Origin: Siphonodentalium dalli
Lineage: Eukaryota > Mollusca > Scaphopoda > Gadilida > Siphonodentaliidae
Direction: 5' to 3'
Length of the DNA stretch: 64,000 nt
Assembly: GCA_032622095.1 (NCBI GenBank)
Contig: CP136061.1
Location: 120,168,754 to 120,232,753 of the forward strand
Shown: positions 11,460 through 22,651 of the stretch, one piece after another
How positions within the stretch are numbered: the first letter of the stretch is position 1
Layout: each line of letters begins with the position of its first letter
Made by a program: the position numbers and the translations under genes
Notes under the pieces: model-generated
The model's database searches: none
Told to the model about the DNA's origin: nothing
What the model saw: only the letters and a program-made list of their open reading frames with translations

Positions 11460-11945
11460 TAAATGCCACAATCCAACGAAAACCACAAATCGCTCAACAT
11501 ACACCAAACACAAACATTGCATGACACCCTCCCCACCGGGACAGACACAACAACCATTTGCATACTCATCCATAATTTCTTCCAGCGTAACCGTCAACGC
11601 CGTTAACCTTACAGTCCAATGTTTGAGTCATATAGCCTTGAAATATATATATTTCACATCTTCCTTAAATGTCCCAACACATACAGATAGGCATATGTTT
11701 ATGCTCGTCTTAATCGGTAATACATTGACAGACATGTGCGCTGTTATTCGACATAATGCAAACTCATTTTCTTTTTCACCATGTACAAACGTTTCTGTTA
11801 TCGCATTCGTGTCATTTCATAACAATGTATTGTCAATTTTGAATACGGGAGAGTGGCTGCATGGCTACCTAAGTTGAAATAATGTGTCCCCGATCCCTTG
11901 TGATATTTATGTACGAATAAAATATGTTTAAAGTAAAAGTAAAAA
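11197..11945 (+). other. Possible LINE 3' untranslated tail with TA microsatellites
   Basis: The DNA after the LINE remnant holds two (TA)n runs (11,205-11,227 and 11,416-11,454). It ends near an AATAAA at about 11,919, followed by A-rich sequence (AGTAAAAGTAAAAAT). That would suit a retrotransposon 3' end. The 193-aa frame crossing it is interrupted by an alternating Tyr-Ile run from the TA repeat and is not a credible protein. Confidence 0.3.
11416..11454. repeat. (TA)n microsatellite
   Basis: An uninterrupted alternating TA run of about 39 bp. Confidence 0.95.
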
Positions 11946-12513
11946 TACGTGACATCATTTCTCATGGTCTCTTTTTCAGTCTACTGGCAGTTTCAAATAT
12001 TTTCCGTCATTCTCTCTTGCATGGTGGTTCAGTAGCTATTCACATTTAATACGATAACGGGGGGGGGGTAAATGGGTGCAAACAGGGCATCGCGTGAAGG
12101 TCATCTGCCGCAGTTTGTCGCAATTATACATTGCGTGGCTAACATGTTCGAGCTAAACCAGCACTTTTCCCATGTCAATCACTCTCATTACATATAAATG
12201 ACCGGAGGTGATCATTTGGCTTGGCAAATAACCAGAATGCTTCGTATAATTCGTTCCGATAATACCTTCTCCGGAGCTTGACCGATCGGTTATGTAAGAT
12301 CTACCAGAACAATATACGATATTTGTATATGTAAGATCGACCGATAATAAACCGTATTGCATGGTGATTGACAATAATCGATGTATAGTATATACCTGTT
12401 AGTAATTATTCCACGCTGGTGGTAATCATATCATATTATAAACATGATGTCTAACTAACATGTTCTACCAATCTATGACCCGTTTGCCATGGTAAATGAA
12501 CTCTCGTGGTGCT

Positions 12514-12515
<2 letters not shown>
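11946..12515. other. Intergenic DNA, nothing recognised
   Basis: No repeat or coding signal beyond a short G run at about 12,060-12,068. Confidence 0.45.
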
Positions 12516-12518
<3 letters not shown>

Positions 12519-12563
<45 letters not shown>

Positions 12564-13065
12564 CCCATCTCCATATATGTCCCCTCTCGTGATGTCTCTG
12601 TCGCTCAACTCTCATTCGTCCATACACTCTCTGTCCATCTCTCTCTTTCTCTCTCGATCTCTCTCCCTCAATATCTCTCTCTGTCTTCTCTCTCTCATTT
12701 GTCTCGCCCTGTCTGTCTCTCGATCTATATAGCATACGCCTCCTCCATTCAGCCTCACTTCTCTGGTTTCTTGCTCCATCTCTCGTTTATCCTCGCAGCT
12801 TTCTCTCTGTCTCCCGCTCCTGTTCTTTTTTTCTTTATATTTTCTCGCCCCACCCCTCTCCCTCCCTCCCCCTCTCTCTCTTTCTCTCTTTCTCTCTCCA
12901 TCATCACTGCGCGCATCGCCTTTATCTTCATTTTCTGTATGTTCACCCTATCTCGTTCATTATTTCTTTCTCACCCACTCCCTCTCTCCTTTGTATTCCT
13001 CTCCCTGTTTTCTCCCTTTCTCTCTGTTCTCATTTTCTATCTCGCTTTCTCTTTTAACACCATTC
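12519..13065. repeat. (CT)n microsatellite and polypyrimidine low-complexity tract
   Basis: A pure CT run (12,519-12,561) is followed by ~500 bp of imperfect CTCT, CCCT and TTCT repeats on the plus strand. Frames across it (for example 247 aa at 12,489-13,232) are Ser/Leu-rich translations of the repeat. Confidence 0.9.
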
Positions 13066-13670
13066 CTATACTGAATGTATTCTTCCATTCAGTTGTAAAA
13101 GTATTCATTGGAATTGTCTATTATTCGTCTGGTAGGGTATCAGGAAAATTGAGCAGACGACAGATAATAGAAATTCAGAATGAGTCCTATTTTATTGGAG
13201 GCAATGGTCGTTTGTTTAACTTATTATCTTAACATTTCCTAAAGGAACTACTCGTCAATGAGTATTTGAATAGAACGTGTTAAATGTGGTCTGACGTCTA
13301 CGACCTAATGGTATAAACGTAAAACAAAATACCCCCGATATATAAAGAGCGTTATCTCCGATAATGAGTGTTTGGGCTAGCTTTGTTACTTGGTGACTAT
13401 ATATATAAATATTAAAGACCGTTTTGCTTATCAGTTTTATATATTAGACTTTTAAAATTGTCATGTTATTATGTCAACTGCATGCATTCAAGGGTTTTGT
13501 GATGTGTGTGTACGTTATGTTTATGAATAGTGCTGTCAGGAGATATGGTTTTGTTTGAACTCAGAAGTTAGTATTTTAGTAGCCTATAGAAAATTGGCTG
13601 AATTTTTTTTCGATCAACTTCGTGTCAAATCGAATGAGGGAATTTCTTATATCTGGTCACAGATTGGGCA
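13066..13670. other. Intergenic DNA, nothing recognised
   Basis: No recognisable gene, RNA or repeat. Confidence 0.4.
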
Positions 13671-14052
13671 CAGGGACGTGCGGCAGGGGTTGAGTGTGTC
13701 TAATATGCATACCCCTATCGTTGGTCAACATTTTCAACAGTTGGAAATTTATTGCCTGATACAGGATCAGTTTGAAAGTTCCGACCAGAAATGGGTTGAA
13801 ATTAATCTGTTACTTCAATTTCCCAATCATGATTTAGTGTGAAATATGTTGTTTTTATACCAAAAGTTTATTATTGTTTCATACGCTTGATAAAATGTTT
13901 GGACTGAACGATAGGGGGTGTCAGGTTGAACATTTCCAACAGTTGGACATATCTAGGTATCAGTTAGAAAATCCCATCCCAACGTTCAAGGGAGGGGGTG
14001 GAGTTGGAAATGTTACCCCCCCCCCATGTATATCCCTCTAGCTACGTCCCTG
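13671..14052. mobile_element. Possible hAT-like non-autonomous element
   Basis: The left end reads CAGGGACGTGCGGCAGGGG and the right end, reverse-complemented, CAGGGACGTAGCTAGAGGG. These short imperfect terminal inverted repeats resemble the CAGGG(G/A)CGTAGC ends seen in hAT elements. An 8-bp target duplication would be expected. The flanks (ATTGGGCA and TTTTGGAC) are only partly alike, so the call is tentative. The interior has two similar TTCAACAGTTGGA words (about 13,732 and 13,929) and G/C runs, but no transposase. Confidence 0.4.
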
Positions 14053-14559
14053 TTTTGGACATATCATTTTGCGCGAACCTGTTGTTTCGTTCATACCGGC
14101 CGCATGATTATGGCCTATGGCATGCAATTTTCTGACGACTTGGTGTTTGGAAGGTATCCCTACCAATTAGCCATATGCTAGGAAGGAGTCTAATTATTAC
14201 AGCTACTGACTTGTCACGCTATATTGCAAAGTTGCAAAATATAATCAATGACCAGCTGATAGCCACATGGTATAAGCCAAATAGTGCACGTTTTTTGAAT
14301 CATAGAAATAAACATAACACAGTCATGTTATTGGACTGACGAAATTTGAGAAAAACGCGGTTCTTATTTATTTATTTTTTTATTTTTATTTTTTTACATA
14401 AACTTGAAATTGAATCTCCACAAGGAGCTATATATAGCGACATGGAGTGTGTGGAAGGACCCCCCATACTGGAAAAGCGTAAAATATGGATGTTTCATAT
14501 ATGGAGGTTATTGTTTTGGTAGTCTAGCTGTGCCTCAGATGGCTGACAGTGATAACAAG
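14053..14559. other. Intergenic DNA, nothing recognised
   Basis: AT-rich, with a T-rich run near 14,365-14,395. No coding signal was recognised. Confidence 0.4.
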
Positions 14560-14610
14560 AAAACCATAGTCAGAAAGGTAACGCCCTTCATATTAGTAGG
14601 CATATAAATA
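14560..14610 (-). other. Dispersed signal-peptide-like cassette, copy 2
   Basis: On the minus strand the frame reads MPTNMKGVTFLTMVFLLS and then three codons later stops. Relative to the copy at 2827 it carries a 6-bp net deletion that keeps the reading frame. It is preceded by the same AT-rich leader. Confidence 0.3.
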
Positions 14611-15845
14611 ATATATTATATATTGGTTTCATGAATGCAGATACTTCACAATACGACCATTAGTCTATATTCCAACTGAGACATATTTCATCAGCAATGT
14701 TAGCTGTTATATTATGCATTGTGTTCCCGCAATAAAATCTTCAACTTCAGTGGCCTAGCCATTGTTCACATCTAAATATTGAAAGCAATTAACGCGGTCA
14801 TAAAAGTTACATGTATACCTGTGTATACTGCAACAATGAGATATCCGCGAATACATACATCCTGCAAAAAGTCTAACCAGTACGCAATATAGCGAGTACG
14901 TTATTTATCAAAGTTACCCCATAGGTCCTTTTTTATAGTTTTTATTTGTCAAAAACAACATAAGTAACGAATATATAAACAGAAAACAACACATAAAAAT
15001 ACAGAGAAATACAATACATTTATTATATATGTTGCTATTTGGTTATTATATAGTATCTTACAGTATATGTCATATATGCAACGTCAGACGTTGTTGATTA
15101 ATCCATTCTTATCGAAGTTGTTTACGTTACCTGATTACCGTCGTTCCGCTTTTTTTTTATTTGTCGGATAAACAGTTGGTTGTATATTTACCGAAATTAA
15201 TTTACATCTTCTGCAGACGATACCTGATGTCTTGGTTATATTCTAATCTTGGAAAATATCCCCATAAAAACATTGGATGTCTCCTTTTGTGTTATGTTAG
15301 AATATGACATTACTCTTCGTTCTACTACAATTTCCTAAAATAACTCGCATCGTGTGAAACACGAAATGTGTTGTTCTGCGAGATATCCCCATAGCCCATG
15401 GAAACGACCAGATCAGCCTGGCACTATACACCCATATATGGCGTAATAATTAAGACAGAAAAACTGAACATGAAAGCAAAATATAACTGGGAAAAGAACA
15501 TTACAAATAATCAATAAAGACACCATGCACCCATGAATGCCAAAGATGGGGATATATGGCTGATATATGCGTCATGCTTTCTGCCAAATCCAATTCTCTA
15601 ATGCAATTGTCTTTATATTATATTGTACAATTTGATAATTCGTGTGCATGATTTAGAGAAATAATTATGTTTACACTAAAACATGGATGTATAATATTTG
15701 CTCTATACCGCTAATGTGAATAATGGGAAGCATGAAATAAATATGTTGGAATAATTACTCTTATTTCCAAAATCAGAGTCATGATCATTTCTTTTTAGTG
15801 TGAACTTGTGGGTTGGTAGAAGTTTTTCCTTATAACATTGATGAT
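14611..15845. other. AT-rich intergenic DNA, nothing recognised
   Basis: Very AT-rich, with no open frame worth noting and no shared repeat seen. Confidence 0.45.
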
Positions 15846-15847
15846 GG

Positions 15848-16340
15848 TAAGATAAGATAAGATAAGATACGTTTTAATGGTCTTTAAGACACCTATTGGT
15901 GTTAGACAACCTACATGTATAGATAAAATTAAACAGGAATACATGATATATATGTGATATACATGTAACAAGTAACAGAAATATAGATGTAGAATATCAA
16001 ATTATTTGATTTATTACTGGACATAAGTCACCTGCGGAAGTTTGTAATGTAACATATGGTACATTGCCACTTCCGCAGTTAACCAATGCCCAGCATGAGA
16101 ATGGCTTTTATACAGGGTATGAGACTGTAAAGGAGTTGTCCGGCACTAACAGGTGACCAAAAACCATCGGGGATAGCATAAGAAAACAGTCCTAAGACCA
16201 TTTATTTCCAGTATGGTCCCCAATGGATTCAAGCCACATGAGAGACCGGGACACACCCATACGCTTCCTACCATCAGAAACTTACTGGATTAAAATATAC
16301 AAATAAAATGCATATAAGGTCAGTTGAAATTAAAGTCACG
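15848..16340 (-). repeat. Candidate retroelement 3' end with (GATAA)n tail
   Basis: A GATAA pentamer repeat (about 15,850-15,868) directly abuts CGTTTTAATGGTCTTTAAGA. Many LINEs end in short tandem tails like this, so read on the minus strand this could be a 3' end. Within it, 16,033-16,080 is an imperfect 47-bp palindrome (CTGCGGAAGT...ACTTCCGCAG). No reverse transcriptase was recognised upstream of the presumed tail. Confidence 0.3.
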
Positions 16341-16381
16341 ATAGGTGACAGTGAGCTAAACAGCAAGTATTCCACTAGGAG

Positions 16382-16822
16382 TTAAAATACGCTGGAGAGA
16401 TATATCAAATAAAATAGGTTATTGTTGTATGTGAATGTCTCATCTTGGAGGTGCAATCGGAAAGTATCAAACCAAAGGATTGTAACAGTGAATTCCCCAA
16501 GATGGTTATTCGGCTCGCAGCAAAGTGGACGAGCATTTGGAAATTCGGAGATGCAATTCATCCTCCAATATAGGCCAATCAAGCTACTGTGACTGGATAT
16601 CATTGGTTGTAGACTAGAATGTAAATATGCGACTGATTTTGGGTCCCTGATTATCTTTATCAATATCGAAAACGGTTTTGGACTCAAAACAGTCCTGGCC
16701 TGACCCCAGCTGTGCGCAGAAAATGTTGTGTTCATCGTTGGTTTAATTACTTTTGACCGACAGGCATATACTCCGGAGACAGGTATCAGAAGGGACAGCT
16801 GCCACGCGCGTTCACCCTTCAA
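16382..16822 (-). CDS. Unrecognised 146-aa open frame (doubtful)
   Basis: One of the longest open frames outside low-complexity DNA in the window. The translation has no signal peptide, transmembrane helix or family motif that I recognise. It sits just upstream, on the same strand, of the candidate retroelement tail at 15.85 kb, so it could be a relic of that element. It may also be chance; in AT-rich DNA a frame of this length is not convincing alone. Confidence 0.15.
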   Translation of the reverse strand: MKGERAWQLSLLIPVSGVYACRSKVIKPTMNTTFSAHSWGQARTVLSPKPFSILIKIIRDPKSVAYLHSSLQPMISSHSSLIGLYWRMNCISEFPNARPLCCEPNNHLGEFTVTILWFDTFRLHLQDETFTYNNNLFYLIYLSSVF

Positions 16823-16824
16823 TA

Positions 16825-17840
16825 TATGGGGGGGTGGGTGGGGTCAAAGGGAAATGAAGAATCCTCTTCATATTTGGAGGTCAATCAAAAATAAATAAAC
16901 AATAAATATACAGATATAACCGGGTTGTTTTGCGAGTGTAAAGTCGGGAAATCAAATTTGGACAAAATCTATGTTCTAATTCAATAACTGGTTGCAAACA
17001 TTTGCTCGGCATCGCTCCCAATCGTGTGCTTCTCAAACATTGAACAGCATTAGTTAGTTTAAACATATTTTATTAGCAAAGAATAGCTAATTGGATTGGG
17101 GCACAAGTTATTGCTAACTTATTTAGTTGGCACCCATATAACATATAATGGTTTGTTGCCAGTGCGATTGACATGCCCAAATAATCTGACAAGACGAATG
17201 CGATTTCGAAAATGAATGGACCATATATAATCTGGGATTATATTTTCTATAATCGGAAAATACATAGCAAAACGTTCCTCGCAACCCCTACAAAGTTATG
17301 AAATAATTCGAGACCATAATCCTTCATTATCCTTGGAGGTTCTGACCTTGAATTGGACAATATATAATTAATAACAGTACATACCTCGGATGTATTTTGT
17401 GCAGTCATCCTTCCTATATGATCTTCACTCCTTGTAGATCTCCCGTAAATTTTGCAATTCGAGTGAGGGTTTCTATAAGCTAAAATCAGTCATCTGCATG
17501 GTGTTTGATTCGGCTTCGTGATTTACAATAGGTTACGCAATTTGCTTTTAGTGCAATGACACTGGGCCGCTGACCATGCATAACCTTTGCTATTGTTGTT
17601 ATTCAATTTTCATACAGCGGTCAGTAAATGTTCGCTGTTACTATTGGATACAGCCAACATGCATGCATGGGAAAGAGCTGGAGGCAAAATGTGCCTTTTG
17701 TTCTGGAAACAAATGATTCCGCATGTGCATTATTTGTGCCCCATTTCATTGAAAAAGTTGAACGGACATGGTTTATTCGAAGCCGAAAGTTATGTATATG
17801 GTAATTTGGTGAGAGGTATCACAAATCTGTCAAATCATGC
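16825..17840. other. Intergenic DNA, nothing recognised
   Basis: No recognised gene or repeat. The 123-aa frame at 17,587-17,958 runs into the MITE hairpin at 17.85 kb and is not credible. Confidence 0.4.
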
Positions 17841-17841
17841 C

Positions 17842-18237
17842 TTAACCCTTTACCCAACAGAACGACCCTTGCCAATGCATTCTCTTATAGGTTGCCTCGC
17901 ATATATAAGAGAATGCATTGGCTTAACACATATTAAAAATGATCAAATTGTCAAATAATGTAGAAAATATTATAAGAACAAATGGTAAAAAGTGTTAAAA
18001 AAAGATTTTTTTTAGGCCAATGTATTCTCTTATATATGCGAGGCGACCTATGGTCGACTCACACATATAAGAGAATGCATTGGCACAGGGCATAACTGTA
18101 ACCATCACAATGTGGTCAATGAACCGGTTCCAATGATATACATATTTGTATGGTGTTATTGAGACAGACCGAAGATATTTTAGGCTGTTGAAGCTTTATA
18201 TGGGCGTTTTTGGCCGTTTTGTTGGGTAAATGGTTAA
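17842..18237 (-). mobile_element. TTAA-flanked MITE, CCCTTTACCCAAC family, copy 1
   Basis: TTAA (17,842-17,845) is followed by CCCTTTACCCAAC, and the far end is GTTGGGTAAATGG followed by TTAA (18,234-18,237). The TTAA target and the CCC start are the signature of piggyBac-type transposition. The 388-bp element has no ORF. It contains two imperfect hairpins built on GCCAATGCATTCTCTTATAT and its complement, around a GCGACCTATGGTCG-like centre. It lies in the opposite orientation to the copy at 54,187-54,579. The mismatch in the 3' terminal repeat and differences within the hairpins show it is the more decayed copy. Confidence 0.85.
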
Positions 18238-18338
18238 TTCACATGGAAGTTTTCCGAACGATCTCGTCGAAATATATATAGCGCTGAAAAAAACGTATTT
18301 TGTTTCTTAATTTGAGATGATCGTTTGATCTGTGTCGG

Positions 18339-18826
18339 TTAAAGGTACTCAACCCGTAAAGAGGGTCCCCATCTCAACAGATTCCAACAACAACAATCCG
18401 ATCAGAGGGTCCTATATTACTATTTCTTTGGCTTTGGGGGTAAAACATATTTGATTCGAGTCGAGGAACCCATCAAACAAAGCTCAGAGTTATTAGATAT
18501 TGATTTTTGAAAATTCTTATGTTCTCGAGATGAGTACCAATAACTGCCGTCAATTTGGTAACATGCTCGAGATTTTACGCCAAAATTATATTCAAACAGA
18601 CAAGGATGGATAACTCTATGATCAAGTGGGTAATAACAACGAATTTTTTACTGTCTTCTGGGCCAGAAACAATTCCCGATAATGAAAAATAATAGATTTC
18701 TAAAATCGATATCTAACAAATCTGAGCTTTGATGGGTGACTTCCTCGACTCGAATCAAATATTTTTGACCCCCGAAGCCATTGAAATAGTAATTGAGAGG
18801 AGTTTTATCGGGTTGAGTACCTTTAA
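18339..18826. mobile_element. TTAA-bounded inverted-repeat element, AGGTACTCAACCC family
   Basis: TTAA-AGGTACTCAACCCG on the left and CGGGTTGAGTACCT-TTAA on the right bound a 480-bp element. Its long arms (about 150 bp) are imperfect reverse complements sharing TTGATTCGAGTCGAGGAA-type and ATTACTATTTCTTTGG-type blocks. Because TTAA is palindromic it could be target duplication or part of the terminal repeat. No coding capacity. Confidence 0.65.
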
Positions 18827-18854
18827 AGATACATAATCCGAATTAACCTCCTAA

Positions 18855-18960
18855 ATTACTATTTCTTTGGGGGGGGGGGTTACAAAATTATTTGATTCGA
18901 GTCCAGGAACCCACTCATCAAAGCTCAGTTATCAGATATCGATTTTTTAAATATGATATT
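18855..18960 (+). repeat. Extra direct partial copy of the 18.3-kb element arm
   Basis: ATTACTATTTCTTTGGGGG, TTGATTCGAGTCCAGGAACC and CAAAGCTCAGTTATCAGATA repeat the left arm of the element that ends at 18,826. Confidence 0.65.
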
Positions 18961-19057
18961 TTACACCTAGAATATTTGGCGGCCTAGCAAATATTCGACG
19001 AGCCGACCGACATACTCTCGATATACCAAATTACGTTCAACTAAATAGAGGATCTAC

Positions 19058-19178
19058 AACGAGTCCCCAGTTTATAGCGGAATTACAAAAGAGTCCAGTA
19101 AATTAGGGCTAAAGGCTCGGTCCAGACCTAATTTACTGGACGAGTTTTGTAATGTCCGCTATAAACTGGGAACGAGTT
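19058..19178. mobile_element. Short foldback element
   Basis: The arms AACGAGTCCCCAGTTTATAG...CCAGTAAATTAG and CTAATTTACTGG...AAACTGGGAACGAGTT are reverse complements around a ~20-bp loop. No target duplication was assigned. Confidence 0.7.
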
Positions 19179-19687
19179 ATAAATTATATTTATTATATGA
19201 TCCAAAACATCGACAAAACATACTTAAATCAACAAATGGGACGCGAAACTAACATCTGCTTCTATAAGGCATGTGATGACGTTTCACGTAACTATTCGTT
19301 GTTTGCCCGCGTAAAGAAATAGTTCCAGATAAATAAAGACTCTTTCGCGCATTTAATGACGTATATTTAATGACATAACTTTTCAAACTCTTCATTCGTG
19401 ATAGTTTGTTGGAAAATTATTGGAAGCCATAGTATTTTTAGACGTAGCGCACGAAATGTTAATAGACGACAAATCGGAAGTCAAAGGTCACCTGGCACTA
19501 TTTCCTGTTATTAAACGAACGTTTAATACCACAATTTATAGAATGGGTTTATTGAATGGAAGAAGGGTAGGATCATGTAATATATATCTTTTTTTGGTAA
19601 ATGTTATGCTTTTGTTCACAGTGGTTAGCATTATTTTTTGCGCTCCGGTAATTAATCGATTATGATAAATGAAGCGTCTTTTGAGGA

Positions 19688-19760
19688 AATGTTGTTGTTG
19701 TTGTTGTTGTTGGAATCTGATGATACGGGGACCATCGAATCGGGTTGTGAACCTTTAAAG
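19688..19760 (-). repeat. Solo end of the AGGTACTCAACCC family with (GTT)n run
   Basis: A GTT run followed by GGAATCTGATGA, GGGGACC and CGGGTTGTGAACCTTTAA matches the reverse complement of the left end of the 18.3-kb element. Confidence 0.55.
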
Positions 19761-20212
19761 TGATGTGAAACACTCCGGTAGGGTGATCAAATAGAAATTA
19801 ATGGATGATAATATTGTTCAAAGTAGTTATTTTTACAAATAGTAAATCCAAACCGACAACAGACACCGTCATTATTATATATTAATTAAATTAAGTGACT
19901 CTCGATGGCGAAATCGTTTTCTTTACTTTATCGCCGATAGTTGCGTCCCGAATCGAGAAGTAAAATATTTACAATTGAGCGTAGTTCACATGATGTTTTC
20001 TATGGAGTGGTAGGCCCTATGGTAGATTTCCTTGAAATTTTCGACGATGTGGCGCTTGGTTTGTTGTCTGATTCTATATATATATGCAGTTCGGAATCTA
20101 TATATACCATGTTATTTATGGTGTGCTATATATATATATGTTTGTTGGTTTGATTTGTAATAAAATTTTGTTTACTCAACATTTCCGCACTTTTAAATCG
20201 GCTCGTTGCCTA

Positions 20213-21661
20213 TCTACTATATATTTTGAGAACTACATAAATATATGTGTAAATATATGTGTTTGTCCTTTATAGACTCGAACCGATTGAGCTCAAACTT
20301 GCTACCTATGGGAAGTGTCATGGACGGGTTAAATTGTGACCCCGACCTGACCTTGACCTCGAAAATGATCAATTCAAGGTCAAATCCGGTCAAACTGAAA
20401 AACAATTAATTAATGAAAAAAGCCAGTAAATTAAAAAGGCACAATTAAAGGCACGTGCGGCCTTAATTGTCGAAAATATACATATTTTTTCCAAACACCG
20501 TAAACAGAAAAACATTAAAACGCATACAGTTCCGTTCATATATACCACGACCATCGCGTAAACAGCATGTTATCATAAAGGCCTACTATATTTTACCTAA
20601 GCAAGAGCCTGATAATGTTACAGAAGACAACACAATGCTACTGGCTAATCACACATAAATGGCATAAACGCTCTTTATTAGTTCCATATCAGGTATTCAC
20701 CAACAAAGAACGCTCTTTATGTTTACCATCATAATATAAATAAACACCAGAAAGGTAACTTTTTATGCTTTTGTTTACATAACAATGGTCAAACATATGA
20801 CCATAACATACTGTTTATGCGATTTTTTCTTATTTGTATACGGACAAAGTCTATCTACATTTTGATGTTCTTTCTGTTTGTGGCGGTTTTTGACGGGTGG
20901 AGATATTTTCACAGGATACCCATCGCCAAGGCCAACCGTGTCTTTAACTCATTGAAAAACAAAAAATTAAATTATATTTGTCCTCTATAGACTCGAAAAC
21001 GGCTGGACCGATTGAGCTCAAACTTCCTATATAAGGGTAAACAGTCACGGAAAATGTCATCGGATCATTCGCGAGCCCGTGCGACGACTCCTTCACCCCT
21101 TATCTACTCCCCAGTCATCGTCGTTGACCGGGAGTGCTTAACGCAATAACGCTAAACGCTCCTTATATCTTCCATATTTGGGTTCGTTAACCGGTGAACG
21201 CTCTTTATTCCCTCCGGCTTTCGCATACGGCTTTTGTTTACGTTATCGCTCGAAATGGAACTCGCTTCTGTGTGATTCTTACGTACTTAGGGCTTCCTAG
21301 GAACGGGGGGACATTTTCATCGGGTCAGTTTTTCAGCCCGATGTGATCTTCACCTTGAAATGGGTACCCACAAATGATATATATGTGTGTGTCCTGTATA
21401 GACTCGAACCGATTGAACTCAAACTTGCTACCTATGGGAAGTGTCATGGACGGTTTAAATTGTGACCCCGACCTGACCTTGACCTTGAAAATGATCAATT
21501 CATGGTCAAATCCGGTCAAATTGAAAAACAAAAAATTAATGAAAAAAGCCAGTAAATTAAAAAGGCACAATTAACTCATTGAAAAACAAAAAATTAAAAT
21601 AAAAAAATTAAAAATTGTCATGTTTCTGACGATTGCCGCCAGTGGCGGGCTAACCTGCTAG
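20213..21661 (+). mobile_element. Helitron-like non-autonomous element 1 (composite)
   Basis: It starts at TCTACTATATATTTTGAG and ends with a short hairpin (CCGCC-AGT-GGCGG) followed by GCTAACCTG-CTAG at 21,658-21,661. A TC start, CTRR end, nearby 3' hairpin and no terminal inverted repeats are Helitron hallmarks. The interior has repeated blocks: 'ATAGACTCGAACCGATTGAG' at about 20,274 and 21,398, a variant near 20,985, and TGACCTTGACC blocks at about 20,348 and 21,473. This suggests nested or duplicated copies. No Rep/helicase is encoded. Confidence 0.55.
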
Positions 21662-22603
21662 TCTATACAATATATTTTGAGACTTCCGTATCTACTATAT
21701 AATTTGAGACTTCCGTATATATATGTATATATGTATGTGTGTATATGTGTACTTCATAGAATCGAAAACGCGTGTACAGATTGAGCTCAAACTTCCTATG
21801 TAAGTGTAAAATCCCACCGACACCGCCGTGGTCGCGTTTTGGAGAAGCTGTGAGCACCCTTTATCCACTCCCAAATCACCGCAAAGGCACGGCGTGGGTT
21901 AATCAAGTGATTATTTAATGAGCGTTTGTTTTTGACGCATCGCTATAAAGAGTATGACACTTAGGTCAGGGCTTAGGGGGGGGGGTAGTTATAGGCATAA
22001 TGCTTCTCAGAAATCCCGGTTACAAACCAACACTCACAATTTCGTATTTACGCAAACGTTATCGCTCGAAATTTATTATGCAGAGAGAAAGTGCTTTCCT
22101 ATTTTTAGAACGCAACACATGTTTACGTCGCGTTGGTGTTGGAGGTTCACGACGGGATTAATTGACTGTCCGCTCTTTGCGAGGTTAGGGTTCACGACGG
22201 GGACTATTGACCAACACTCACAATTTCGTCTTTTGCATCAGATACCAACACCTCGACCGATCGGGACGAAACTTGGTACGTGAGTGTAGTTTGACCAGGT
22301 GGTCGTCGCTGTCGTATTGGCGAGCCCGTGAGACGCCCGTGCAGCGCATGCGCAGACGAGATATCGGAAACGGGTGGAGCTATCGACTTGAAATTTGGTA
22401 TGTGAATGTATCTTGCCCCGGATACGAATTTTATCGGGTCGCCGAGCCCGTGCGACGCCAGCTTCGCGCATGCGCAGACCAGATCTTGGAAACGGGTGGA
22501 GCTATCGACTTGAAATTTGGTTTTTGAGTAGCCCGGTCCTGTAAAATTAATGGATCGACCAAAGCCATGGGACCAATGCCACCAGTGGCGGGCTAACCTG
22601 CTA

Positions 22604-22604
<1 letters not shown>
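21662..22604 (+). mobile_element. Helitron-like non-autonomous element 2, head-to-tail with element 1
   Basis: It begins TCTATACAATATATTTTGAG at the base after the CTAG of element 1 and ends in CAGTGGCGGGCTAACCTG-CTAG (22,601-22,604). It shares long blocks with element 3 (ATCGAAAACG, TTTTGGAGAAGCT, CACTCCCAAATCACCGCAAA, GATTATTTAATGAGCGTTTG). Its 3' part has internal repeats of a ~115-bp block beginning GGGTGGAGCTATCGACTTGA, also found near 60.7-60.9 kb. Confidence 0.6.

Positions 22605-22651
<47 letters not shown>

Noticed and set aside
11296-11877. 193-aa open frame
   Set aside because: It is carried through by a (TA)n microsatellite giving a Tyr-Ile run. The rest has no motif.
12489-13232. 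247-aa open frame, the longest in the window
   Set aside because: It is a Ser/Leu-rich translation of a (CT)n and polypyrimidine tract with no domain.
13671-14052. Firm assignment to hAT with an 8-bp target duplication
   Set aside because: The candidate flanking octamers match at only about half their positions, so only a tentative call was kept.
17587-17958. 123-aa frame
   Set aside because: It runs through the terminal repeat and first hairpin of the MITE at 17.85 kb.
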